Source of the DNA: an uncultured Bacteroidales bacterium
GTDB taxonomy: Bacteria; Bacteroidota; Bacteroidia; Bacteroidales; FEN-979
Length of the DNA: 49,025 nucleotides
Assembly: GCA_903926565.1 (NCBI GenBank)
Contig: CAIYJU010000048.1
Coordinates: 1-49,025, forward strand
Reading direction: 5' to 3'
How positions within the stretch are numbered: the stretch's first letter is position 1; each line of letters opens with the position of its first letter. The position numbers were made by a program, and so were the translations under genes. This document shows positions 1-7,656 of this stretch, in pieces. The notes beneath the pieces were generated by a model. That model was given only the letters and a program-made list of their open reading frames with translations, did not search any database and had not been told where the DNA came from.

Positions 1-1240
1 ACTCTTTAGTAGCCGGATACATGGAATTTGCATACATAAAATCCTGCCACACCATGATCCCATTCTCATCACACAGGTCGTAGAAAATATCATTCTCATA
101 GATCCCTCCGCCCCATACACGCAGCATGTTCATGTTGGCTTGCTTCACATCGGCAATGATCGCCCTGTATGCAGAGTCCTTTACCCGGGGAATGAAATTG
201 TCCTGTGGAATATAATTTGCCCCTTTTACAAATACAGGAAGGCCATTGACTTTAAAATAAAAGGATTTACCCGTTGAATCTTTGTCCTGAACGAGCTCGA
301 TGGTCCGAAGCCCGATCTTCTGGCGGCCTTCGCCGACAAGGCTCCCATTAAAATACACTTCATATCCGAAGTTATAAAGTGTCGGATTTCCCATGCCGTT
401 CGGCCACCAGCGCTGGGGATCCTTGATGGAAAAATCACCGCTGATCACATTGGGCCCCTTGTTCAGAATAACATTCTGGCGCAGGATTTCTGTACTGTCA
501 AGAAAAAGCCTGATGTCGGCAGAGTCGCCAAGTTCAGAAAACAGGGTAAACCGGGCGGCCATCCTTGCGATGGTATCTGTCAGCTTTTTCTGGACGAACT
601 GGACTCCCAGCACATTCACGGCATTCCATTCCCTGATATAAACCGGGCGCCAGATTCCGCTGGTAATAAGAGACGGTCCCCAATCCCATCCAAACTGATA
701 AGCTGCTTTCCGGCACACCACTTTTTCATCGCCCGGGAGTTTGTATGGCAGTTTGGCATACCTGGCTTTGTTTTCGGGTATAACTGCAGGAAATTGAATC
801 CGTAGTGTATTGGGACCGATATGGAGCTTCATTTTGATATCCACATACCACTCCCTGAACATGTTATCAGAAACCAGGATCAATGAATCGTTGAGGTAAA
901 CATTGGCATACGTGTCCAACCCTTTTAAAACCAGGTCTATATGGCGCCATGCAAAATTTCGCTCATCATATTGAAATGTTTTCATGTATTCCCAGCCAAC
1001 TTCTCCGATCCATTGCAACTTTGACTCATTATCCCGCAGGTATGGATCGGGAATCATGTTGTTTCGCATCAGGTCCAGGTGTACTACGCCGGGCACCCTG
1101 GCCGGATACCACTCTTTGGTACCTGCCCTGCGGAATTTCCACCCGCCTTCAAGTTCGAAGGTGTTGATATCCTGACTACATGCAAATTTCAAATTAAAGA
1201 GGGTAAATGCAACGAATAATAAAATAAAACTGCGATTCAT
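1..1240 (-). CDS. GH2 beta-mannosidase-like glycoside hydrolase, 3' end cut off by the window
   Basis: About 413 N-terminal residues are visible; the gene runs off the left edge. The ATG at 1238-1240 starts a signal peptide (MNRSFILLFVAFTLF...). The sugar-binding domain, the immunoglobulin-like domain and the beginning of the TIM barrel follow. Beta-mannosidase-type GH2 landmarks are YQFGWDWGP near residue 170, GANYIPQDNF near 345 and MLRVWGGGIYENDIFYDLCD near 375-395, then MVWQDFMYANSMYP at the edge. The acid/base (Asn-Glu) and nucleophile glutamates would lie beyond the edge. By family knowledge it should remove non-reducing beta-linked mannose in the periplasm; other GH2 activities are possible. 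Transcription probably starts from the TAATTTTG element at 1261-1268, divergent from galK. Confidence 0.88.
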   Translation of the reverse strand, partial: MNRSFILLFVAFTLFNLKFACSQDINTFELEGGWKFRRAGTKEWYPARVPGVVHLDLMRNNMIPDPYLRDNESKLQWIGEVGWEYMKTFQYDERNFAWRHIDLVLKGLDTYANVYLNDSLILVSDNMFREWYVDIKMKLHIGPNTLRIQFPAVIPENKARYAKLPYKLPGDEKVVCRKAAYQFGWDWGPSLITSGIWRPVYIREWNAVNVLGVQFVQKKLTDTIARMAARFTLFSELGDSADIRLFLDSTEILRQNVILNKGPNVISGDFSIKDPQRWWPNGMGNPTLYNFGYEVYFNGSLVGEGRQKIGLRTIELVQDKDSTGKSFYFKVNGLPVFVKGANYIPQDNFIPRVKDSAYRAIIADVKQANMNMLRVWGGGIYENDIFYDLCDENGIMVWQDFMYANSMYPATKE

Positions 1241-1260
1241 AGGCGAGTGATTAGGCTTGG

Positions 1261-1268
1261 CAAAATTA
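1261..1268 (-). promoter_or_regulatory. Bacteroidota-type -7 promoter element (TAATTTTG) for the GH2 gene
   Basis: The minus strand reads TAATTTTG, an exact match to TAnnTTTG, 20 bases before the ATG of the GH2 gene. No clear -33 TTTG partner is visible at the expected distance. Confidence 0.5.
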
Positions 1269-1361
1269 TCATTTTCCTGCTTACCGTATCATGATAATTC
1301 TTTATAACTTAGCTGAAAGATTCCCCGTCTCAGAAATGAATTTTAACTACAATAGCTGCCC

Positions 1362-2528
1362 ATGGAACTGAAAAAATTAGAAGAGCATTTTTATGGTTTA
1401 TTCGGCAATAGCGAATTAAAACCGCGCACTTTTTTTGCCCCCGGCCGGGTTAACCTGATAGGAGAACACACTGATTACAATGGAGGGTTTGTCCTGCCTT
1501 TTGCTATACAATATGGTACTTACCTGGCAATCCGTCAAAATGCGGATGACCTGGTGCGGCTCACCTCAACAAATATGGATTTCCGTGTAGAAATTCCGCT
1601 GAAAGAGTTGTCAAAAAGAGTTGAGAAACAATGGGTGAACTATCCCCTGGGCATTTTCGACCAGTTCAGGCAGGCGAATATACCCCTTTCAGGGTTTGAT
1701 CTGTTATTCAGCGGTGATATTCCAAACAGCGCCGGATTGTCATCTTCGGCCTCCATTGAAATGGTAACGGCATTTGCACTGAACACCCTCATCCCGGAAT
1801 CGCATTTTGAGATGATTGACATGGTCAGGATGGCACAACGAGCTGAAAATGAGTTTGTCGGAGTCAATTGCGGTATCATGGACATGTTTGCCGTGGGGTT
1901 TGGAAGGAAAGAACATGCCTTGTTCCTTAATTGTATGACTCTGGAACACAAACATGTCCCGATTGAACTTCATGGGTTCAGACTGATCGTTGGGAACACC
2001 AACAAACAACGCGGACTGGCAGATTCGAAGTACAATGAGCGGGTTGCCGAATGTCAGCTCGCGGTAACCTACCTTAACCCGGTCATGCCCGTGACAAAAC
2101 TGGGGGAGATCAGCTTCATGCAATTCTACAAAATGCAGGAGGAGATTCCTGATGAGGTGATCAGAAGGAGGGCACGTCATGTTATTTCTGAAAACCAGCG
2201 GGTGCTGAACTCCGTATCCAGTCTCCTCAAAGGTGATATTTTGCAGTTCGGAGCCCTGATGAATGCTTCGCACGAATCTTTGAGGGATAATTATGAGGTC
2301 ACCGGTTTTGAACTGGACACCATAGTGGCTGAAGCTCAGAAAATCAACGGTGTTGTTGGATCACGCATGACCGGAGCCGGGTTTGGCGGCTGCACCGTAA
2401 GCCTGGTACGTGAAGATGTGGCGGACAGATTTATCGAACAGGTTGGAAGGGAGTATTCCCTAAAGACCGGGCTCCATGCCGATTTCTATCTGACTGAAGT
2501 TTCTGACGGTGTAAGGGAGATAGTTTAA
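1362..2528 (+). CDS. galK: Galactokinase
   Basis: A 388-aa GHMP-family kinase that phosphorylates alpha-D-galactose to galactose-1-phosphate in the cytoplasm, the first step of the Leloir pathway. The galactokinase signature GRVNLIGEHTDYNGG is at residues 28-42. The ATP-binding GHMP motif PNSAGLSSSAS is at 121-131, and the C-terminal MTGAGFGGCT loop is near 342. The catalytic-aspartate motif reads CGIMDMF (D174), where most homologs have CGIMDQF. Length is normal for the family. The ATG at 1362 places the substrate motif at its usual distance. galT and galE are not nearby, but a mutarotase lies at 4862-6058, so galactose metabolism is a shared theme. It converges with the peptidase at 2620 across a strong hairpin. 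Confidence 0.95.
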   Translation: MELKKLEEHFYGLFGNSELKPRTFFAPGRVNLIGEHTDYNGGFVLPFAIQYGTYLAIRQNADDLVRLTSTNMDFRVEIPLKELSKRVEKQWVNYPLGIFDQFRQANIPLSGFDLLFSGDIPNSAGLSSSASIEMVTAFALNTLIPESHFEMIDMVRMAQRAENEFVGVNCGIMDMFAVGFGRKEHALFLNCMTLEHKHVPIELHGFRLIVGNTNKQRGLADSKYNERVAECQLAVTYLNPVMPVTKLGEISFMQFYKMQEEIPDEVIRRRARHVISENQRVLNSVSSLLKGDILQFGALMNASHESLRDNYEVTGFELDTIVAEAQKINGVVGSRMTGAGFGGCTVSLVREDVADRFIEQVGREYSLKTGLHADFYLTEVSDGVREIV

Positions 2529-2532
2529 TAAG

Positions 2533-2573
2533 AGTCAAAATGCAAAATATCCCGACTATTTTACATTTTGACT
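2533..2573. terminator. Bidirectional hairpin terminator between galK and the prolyl oligopeptidase
   Basis: The arms at 2533-2549 and 2557-2573 are 17 bases each and complementary at 16 positions; the exception is a G.T-type wobble on one strand. The loop is 7 bases. The flanking A- and T-rich arms and the location between convergent genes fit a two-way intrinsic terminator. Confidence 0.7.
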
Positions 2574-2593
2574 TAACACTTAACACTTAACAC
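2573..2593. repeat. Short tandem repeat, TTAACAC x3
   Basis: Three perfect copies of the 7-mer TTAACAC at 2573-2579, 2580-2586 and 2587-2593, directly after the terminator hairpin and before the stop of the convergent peptidase gene. No function is apparent. Confidence 0.8.
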
Positions 2594-2619
2594 TTCCTAC
2601 CTTATACCCGGGCACCCCT

Positions 2620-4755
2620 TCACTTGCCCTTAGGTTCAACCCCCATATTATAAAACATAAAAGCCCATTTATCTGTCTCACCATCAATGATCTTATCCAA
2701 AGATGCACCTGAAGCTCCGTGTCCCTGGTTCATTTCAATGCGTATCAGGACAGGGTTCGGACCTTTCTGCTTTTCCTGCAGGGTGGCAATAAACTTGAAT
2801 GAATGGGCAGGCACCACACGGTCGTCATGATCGGCAGTTACGACGAGGGTGGCAGGATATTCAACTCCGTCTTTGATGTTGTGCAACGGAGAATATTTAT
2901 AAAGGTAGGGGAAGTATTTTGCACTGTCGCTTGATCCGTACTCGACCGACCATCCCCAGCCTACCGTGAATTTCTGAAAACGAAGCATGTCCATCACACC
3001 AACTTCCGGGATGGCTACCTTAAACAGATCCGGACGCTGGGTCATTACCGCGCCGACCAGCAATCCGCCGTTAGAACCTCCGTTGACGGCCAGCTTCTCC
3101 TTTGAGGTGTATTTTTGGTCAATCAGGTATTGTGCAGCAGCGATAAAATCATCAAAACAATTCTGCTTATTCAGCAAATTTCCGCCTTTATGCCACTTTT
3201 CCCCATATTCGCCGCCACCCCGGATGTTGGGCATGGCAAACACACCATCATTCTCATAAAGGATGATCTTCGTGTTGGAGAAATATGGTGTGGAGCTGGA
3301 GCCGAACCCTCCATAAGCGTAGAGCAGGGTAGGATGGGAGCCATCCAGTTTAATGCCCTTTTTATGTACGAGGAACATCGGGATCTTTGTTCCGTCCTTA
3401 CTGGTATAAAATACCTGTTCCGTTTCAAAATCGTCGATATTAGCATTGGGAGTTGATTTTTTAAACACCTCTGAAATCCCGGCAGTGAGATCATAACGAT
3501 AAATTCCCGGGGGATTTGTGAATGATGAAAAATCATAAAATGCATAAGTGTCGGTGGCATAACCGCCAATACCGGAAGAAGTGCCAATCGCAGGCAACTG
3601 CACTTCCCTTTCAAAGGTACCATCCGTTTTATATTGGTAAACCCTGGTGCTGGCATCTTTCAGATAACTGGCAAACAGCTTTCCACCCAGGGTTGAAGCG
3701 GATTCCAGCTTCTCCGGCTTCTCCGGGATGATCTCTTTCCACATTTTCTTGTCCGGATTGGCCGGATCGACCTGTACAACTTTGTAGTTTCCCGCGCCAT
3801 CGTTGGTGTTGACGAGAAGCTGATCCCCGAGATTGTTGAGTACACTGTAATTGTATTCAAAGCCTTTGAAGAGAAGCTTGAAATCCTTTTGGCCGTTGGT
3901 CAGATTCCGGTAAAGGACTTCAGTTCCATCCGTTCCCGGGGTCTTGTAAACGAAAAGATACCGCTCATCTTCAGTCACCTGGGGATAGTAATATCTTTGG
4001 GAATAGTTTTTATCTTCAAATATCAGTATATCCTGTTCCTGCCTGTCACCCACCTTATGGTAGAAGATTTTCTGAAATTCGCTTTTTGCAGAGAGTTCTG
4101 TTCCTGCTGCAGGTTTATCATAGCGGCTGTAATAAAACCCTGATCCCTGCCATGCAGCGCCACCGAACTTCAGCCAATCCAGCTGATCGTCAAGCTTCTT
4201 CTGCGTTGCAATCTCCATAATATACATGGTTTGCCAGTCACTTCCGCCTTTATTCACATGATATGCAATGTACTTTTTATCGTTTGATACACCATCAAGC
4301 CCAACGGAAACCGACCCGTCATCCGATAATTTGTTGGGATCGATGAGCACTTTTGGTTCACCATCCAAACCCTTCTGGATATAATAAACCGATTGGTTTT
4401 GCAGACCTTCCTGCTTTGTATAGATGATATATTCACCTGCTTTAAAGGCTCCGAAGTACTTGTCATAATTGAGAAGTTCCTTGTAGCGGTTCCGGATATT
4501 TTCTCTGAATGGAATCTGAGACAGGTACTTCTCGGTGACTTCCTGCTCGGTTTTCACCCAGGCTTTTGTTTCGGCCGATGTGTCATTTTCGAGCCAGCGA
4601 TACGGATCGTTCACAACAGTACCGAAGTATGTGTCGGATTGGGTTACTTTTTTTGTTTCCGGATAGGTGAGCTTTGAGCCGGGTGATTTACATTGTGAAA
4701 ATGAAAATGCCATGGTGATCGCCAAAAGGATGGGGGTTATAAGTTGTTTTTTCAT
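2620..4755 (-). CDS. Prolyl oligopeptidase (S9A) lipoprotein
   Basis: A 711-aa serine peptidase of the prolyl oligopeptidase family, which cleaves short peptides after proline. The N-terminus (MKKQLITPILLAITMAFSFSQC) is a signal peptide with a lipobox-like cysteine at residue 22, so it is probably anchored in the cell envelope. The N-terminal motif DPYRWLEND (about 50-58) and a seven-bladed propeller region (about 90-440) precede the hydrolase domain. The catalytic triad can be read: S561 in GGSNGG, Asp in ADHDDRVVP (644/645) and H679 in NQGHGAS. IRGGGEYGEKWH near 511-522 is also typical. The gene is the usual length and intact. It lies 106 bases downstream of the mutarotase on the same strand, and no promoter of its own was recognised. 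Confidence 0.94.
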   Translation of the reverse strand: MKKQLITPILLAITMAFSFSQCKSPGSKLTYPETKKVTQSDTYFGTVVNDPYRWLENDTSAETKAWVKTEQEVTEKYLSQIPFRENIRNRYKELLNYDKYFGAFKAGEYIIYTKQEGLQNQSVYYIQKGLDGEPKVLIDPNKLSDDGSVSVGLDGVSNDKKYIAYHVNKGGSDWQTMYIMEIATQKKLDDQLDWLKFGGAAWQGSGFYYSRYDKPAAGTELSAKSEFQKIFYHKVGDRQEQDILIFEDKNYSQRYYYPQVTEDERYLFVYKTPGTDGTEVLYRNLTNGQKDFKLLFKGFEYNYSVLNNLGDQLLVNTNDGAGNYKVVQVDPANPDKKMWKEIIPEKPEKLESASTLGGKLFASYLKDASTRVYQYKTDGTFEREVQLPAIGTSSGIGGYATDTYAFYDFSSFTNPPGIYRYDLTAGISEVFKKSTPNANIDDFETEQVFYTSKDGTKIPMFLVHKKGIKLDGSHPTLLYAYGGFGSSSTPYFSNTKIILYENDGVFAMPNIRGGGEYGEKWHKGGNLLNKQNCFDDFIAAAQYLIDQKYTSKEKLAVNGGSNGGLLVGAVMTQRPDLFKVAIPEVGVMDMLRFQKFTVGWGWSVEYGSSDSAKYFPYLYKYSPLHNIKDGVEYPATLVVTADHDDRVVPAHSFKFIATLQEKQKGPNPVLIRIEMNQGHGASGASLDKIIDGETDKWAFMFYNMGVEPKGK

Positions 4756-4861
4756 AAATGCTGGATTAAAATGAGAACTCTGAAATAATTATCGGTTGAA
4801 ATGTAAATATGTAAATAATGTAAGAATGAGCATTCATCAGGGGTTTGATTGCCTGATTAAT

Positions 4862-6058
4862 CTATTTGAGGACGGAAAACCGGTAAACCGTCTTCTCTGA
4901 AAATTTCTCACCCGGTTTTAAGATCGTATTAGGAAATAAAGGCTGACTAGGTGAATCCGGGAAATGTTGTGTTTCAAGGCAAAGACCGTAATGTTTCTGA
5001 TACATTTTTCCTCCTTTTCCCCTGATCAATCCATCAAGGAAATTTCCCGAATAGAATTGCACTCCGGGTTGGGTTGTAAGAATTTCAACCTGCCTGCCGG
5101 TTCGCGGATCGTACAATTGTGCTGCCATGGCAAGTTCTCCCGGTTTTTTCTTCAGAACATAGTTGTGATCATATCCGCCCTTAACTTTGGCAATGTGCTC
5201 CCCAATGGGCACAGAATTGTTAAAATCCATGGCGGTGCCCCTTACATAAGGAAGCACGCCCGTTGGTATCAGTTCATTGTTGACGGCAGTGTATTGATCT
5301 GCATACAATGTAAGGATATGCCCAAGGATGCTGGTATCAGCTTCACTCAGGTTAAAATAGGTATGGTTGCAAAGATTCAGGGGGGTAGGTTTGTCCGTTT
5401 CAGCTTCAATCGTCAGGGCGAGCTCATCATGATCATTGAGAATATATAATACTTTGACTTTCAGGTTTCCGGGATAGCCTTCCTCTCCGTCTTTACTGAG
5501 ATAGGACAACTCCAGGCCGGGGGAAGAAGAATCGGGCAGGACCCTTGTATCCCAGACCACTTTGTCAAATCCTTTCAACCCGCCGTGTAAAGCATTATTT
5601 CCATTGTTAGTGGCAAGTTTATATGTTTTGCCATCCAGGGTAAACCTGCCTTTCGCAATCCGGTTTGCATAACGTCCCGCAATGGCACCAAAATATGGGT
5701 TATTCGCCATATACTGGCTCAAACTGTCATAGCCCAGTACAACGTCTCCCATATGGCCGGTTTTATCCGGGAAAAGGATGGAGGTAATAATCCCGCCATA
5801 GTTTGTGATTTTCACCTTCATTCCGTTGCTGTTGACCAGCGTATAAATGAAAACCTCTTTCTGGTCAGCTTTTCCGAAGGGTTCTTTCATGATTTCCGGT
5901 TTAATTATTTTTTTCTCATCTGCTCCGGTGTTAATATGGATGACAACACCTGAATCAGATTCGTTCTCTTTCACATCATTTGTCGTAATATTTTCATTGC
6001 AGGAAAAACAGAGCAGGATCAATAATCCCGGGAAAAATAAACCAATATTGCTCTTCAT
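4862..6058 (-). CDS. galM: Aldose 1-epimerase (galactose mutarotase), lipoprotein form
   Basis: A galactose mutarotase of about 398 aa that interconverts alpha and beta anomers of aldohexoses, supplying alpha-galactose to galactokinase. Start choice: an upstream ATG at 6085 lies inside the promoter element at 6079-6086, so the ATG at 6056-6058 (MKSNIGLFFPGLLILLCFSC) is preferred. This gives a lipoprotein signal with a lipobox cysteine, implying a periplasmic or surface enzyme. Family motifs are NPYFGAIAGRYANRI, NALHGG, the catalytic-histidine region CNHTYFNL, and the C-terminal CLETQHFPDSP, which carries the conserved glutamate. Export of the mutarotase suggests that it acts on sugar released outside the cytoplasm. 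Confidence 0.93.
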   Translation of the reverse strand: MKSNIGLFFPGLLILLCFSCNENITTNDVKENESDSGVVIHINTGADEKKIIKPEIMKEPFGKADQKEVFIYTLVNSNGMKVKITNYGGIITSILFPDKTGHMGDVVLGYDSLSQYMANNPYFGAIAGRYANRIAKGRFTLDGKTYKLATNNGNNALHGGLKGFDKVVWDTRVLPDSSSPGLELSYLSKDGEEGYPGNLKVKVLYILNDHDELALTIEAETDKPTPLNLCNHTYFNLSEADTSILGHILTLYADQYTAVNNELIPTGVLPYVRGTAMDFNNSVPIGEHIAKVKGGYDHNYVLKKKPGELAMAAQLYDPRTGRQVEILTTQPGVQFYSGNFLDGLIRGKGGKMYQKHYGLCLETQHFPDSPSQPLFPNTILKPGEKFSEKTVYRFSVLK

Positions 6059-6078
6059 GGAAATTACATTTATACGTA

Positions 6079-6086
6079 CAAACATA
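6079..6086 (-). promoter_or_regulatory. -7 promoter element (TATGTTTG) for galM
   Basis: The minus strand reads TATGTTTG, matching TAnnTTTG, about 20 bases before the ATG at 6058. Its position argues against the longer start at 6085. Confidence 0.5.
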
Positions 6087-6118
6087 TTAAATTATTAACA
6101 TACCAGCAACATTCTTTT

Positions 6119-6126
6119 TACTTTTG
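6119..6126 (+). promoter_or_regulatory. -7 promoter element (TACTTTTG) for the SDR gene
   Basis: TACTTTTG matches TAnnTTTG and lies 37 bases before the GTG start at 6163. The gap is shared with the divergent galM promoter. Confidence 0.45.
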
Positions 6127-6162
6127 GCCTCGTATTCTGATTTTCATTTGTAAATAACCAAA

Positions 6163-7002
6163 GTGCAATTAGCTGATAAAGTCATACTCATAACAGGTGC
6201 ATCTTCCGGTATCGGTGCAGCTATTGCCATGGCACTTGATAAAGCCGGTGCCAGGCTTGCCATTGTTGCACGCAGGCAGGAAAAACTCCGTGAAGTGGCT
6301 TCTCACCTGCACAATCCATTGGTCATTTCCGTCGATCTGTCAGATGAAAAACAAGCCAGGGAGATGGTTCGTCAGGTGGTAACACATTTCGGCCGTATTG
6401 ATGTGCTTATCAACAATGCAGCGAGCATCATTGTTGCAAAATCTGATACAGTGAGTCCTGCTGACCTGCTCACAGCATTCAGGACAAATGTGATCGCTCC
6501 CGTTGTGGCGACCCAGGAAGCCATTCGGTTTATGCGCATACAGGGCGGGGGACATATCATCAACATTGGCTCGCCTGGCTTCATGATGGGGATCCCGTTT
6601 TATGCTCCATATGTTTGCTCAAAAGCTGCATTTTCAGCCTGGACCCGGACAATCCAGGCTGAATGGTCAGGAACGGAAATCGTTGTCAGTGAATATTTTC
6701 CGGGTTACATTAAAACAGATTCACTGCCGGATTCCCGGCTGGGTTCGATTGATCAGGATTTTCTGATGGCCGAACAGCAAAATTTCATTGCCAGGTTGTT
6801 TACGAAACCAAAAACACCGGAGGATGTGGCAAGGCATCTGGTGAAATTAATTCTGAAGCCGAAAACACTAGCCTATTCAGATTTAGGTGTTAAAATCGGC
6901 GCTTTTATTTCAAACATTCCCGGGTTCCGGCTGAGTATTGCGCGGCAACTTGCAAAAAACGCACGGGATAAGAAAAATCTTTCTATTTTTGATGCACCCT
7001 GA
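6163..7002 (+). CDS. Short-chain dehydrogenase/reductase (SDR)
   Basis: A 279-aa classical SDR, an NAD(P)-dependent oxidoreductase of unknown substrate. The Rossmann nucleotide-binding motif TGASSGIG is at residues 11-18, followed by DVLINNAAS (an NNAG variant), the catalytic serine in INIGSP and the YxxxK pair in YAPYVCSK. Translation most likely begins at GTG 6163, since no in-frame ATG precedes the Rossmann strand. The C-terminal 30 residues are basic and may contact the membrane. The stop codon (TGA, 7000-7002) lies inside the first copy of the 18-bp palindromic repeat, so the array forms the end of the gene. A second, distinct SDR is at 32836. Confidence 0.88.
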   Translation: MQLADKVILITGASSGIGAAIAMALDKAGARLAIVARRQEKLREVASHLHNPLVISVDLSDEKQAREMVRQVVTHFGRIDVLINNAASIIVAKSDTVSPADLLTAFRTNVIAPVVATQEAIRFMRIQGGGHIINIGSPGFMMGIPFYAPYVCSKAAFSAWTRTIQAEWSGTEIVVSEYFPGYIKTDSLPDSRLGSIDQDFLMAEQQNFIARLFTKPKTPEDVARHLVKLILKPKTLAYSDLGVKIGAFISNIPGFRLSIARQLAKNARDKKNLSIFDAP

Positions 7003-7064
7003 CGGGGTCCATCACCCTGACGGGGTCCATCACCCTGACGGGGTCCATCACCCTGACAGGGTCT
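6995..7064 (+). repeat. 18-bp tandem palindrome array, locus 1 (4 copies)
   Basis: The 13-mer ACCCTGACGGGGT occurs at 6996-7008, 7014-7026 and 7032-7044. A fourth copy, ACCCTGACAGGGT (a perfect odd palindrome), is at 7050-7062. The period is exactly 18 bases with spacer CCATC. The array supplies the stop codon of the SDR and fills the gap to the next gene. The same unit occurs at 17166-17196 and 23520-23568. Confidence 0.92.
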
Positions 7065-7076
7065 AAACTGTAATTT

Positions 7077-7586
7077 ATGAGACAACCCATCCCATTAAAA
7101 GAACGCAAAACCGACTACATCTATCTTGCTTTTTTCTTTCTGAACCTGTTTTACATAACCTATATTGTCGATTTGGAACAACTCGTTATCGCAAATCCTG
7201 ATAACTTCCAGTATCCATTATGGCCCTTTCCTTTCCTGGTTGACATGGTTCACTGGTGGGGAAAAAGTTTCGACCCGCTGCAATGGGCCAGGCCTGTCTG
7301 GTGGAAAGCAACAATATGGCTCGATGCCGTGTTCTTTGGCCCTTACTATGCTTTCGCGATCTATGCGTTCATCAAAGGGAAGGAGTGGATCCGTATCCCC
7401 ACCATCATCTTTTCTTCTATCCTTTTTACCAATGTCTTTATCATCATGAGCGAGGAGTACTGGGGCCCCCATGCCTCAAATGCCCCATTCATCGTTACAC
7501 TTGCCAATGCACCCTGGTTTTTGTTCCCGATTTTTCTTGTCTGGAAAATGTGGAAGCATGAACACCCCTTCACCCGGGAAAATTAA
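7077..7586 (+). CDS. Small multi-pass membrane protein with EXPERA-like (emopamil-binding/TMEM97-type) features
   Basis: A 169-aa protein with about four hydrophobic segments (roughly residues 15-35, 75-98, 106-125 and 140-158). The order of polar residues within the membrane segments and the motif WIRIPTIIFSS after the second segment resemble the EXPERA fold of EBP and TMEM97. In eukaryotes those proteins bind or isomerise sterols. The assignment rests on motif resemblance only, and function in bacteria is unknown. It lies 12 bases after the palindrome array and may be co-transcribed with the SDR. It converges with the M23 peptidase. Confidence 0.6.
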   Translation: MRQPIPLKERKTDYIYLAFFFLNLFYITYIVDLEQLVIANPDNFQYPLWPFPFLVDMVHWWGKSFDPLQWARPVWWKATIWLDAVFFGPYYAFAIYAFIKGKEWIRIPTIIFSSILFTNVFIIMSEEYWGPHASNAPFIVTLANAPWFLFPIFLVWKMWKHEHPFTREN

Positions 7587-7613
7587 TTCTATTATTTCCG
7601 GGATAACGCATCT

Positions 7614-7635
7614 CCCTTCTCCTTCAGGAGAAGGG
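7614..7635. terminator. Perfect 10-bp hairpin between convergent genes
   Basis: CCCTTCTCCT (7614-7623) and AGGAGAAGGG (7626-7635) are perfect inverted repeats around a 2-base centre. Flanking bases (…GGTCAGGGGATGAGG) resemble the widespread 'CTCACCCC…TCTCC' type of intergenic repeat. It lies between the EXPERA-like gene and the M23 peptidase and lacks a strong T tract. Confidence 0.5.
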
Positions 7636-7656
7636 TCAGGGGATGAGGTGTGAAAA

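Noticed and set aside
1305..1312. TAACTTAG as -7 promoter of galK
   Set aside because: Only 6 of 8 positions fit, including loss of the key TTTG, so it was not listed as a feature.
6059..6085. Upstream ATG of the mutarotase
   Set aside because: It lies inside the exact -7 promoter element at 6079-6086.
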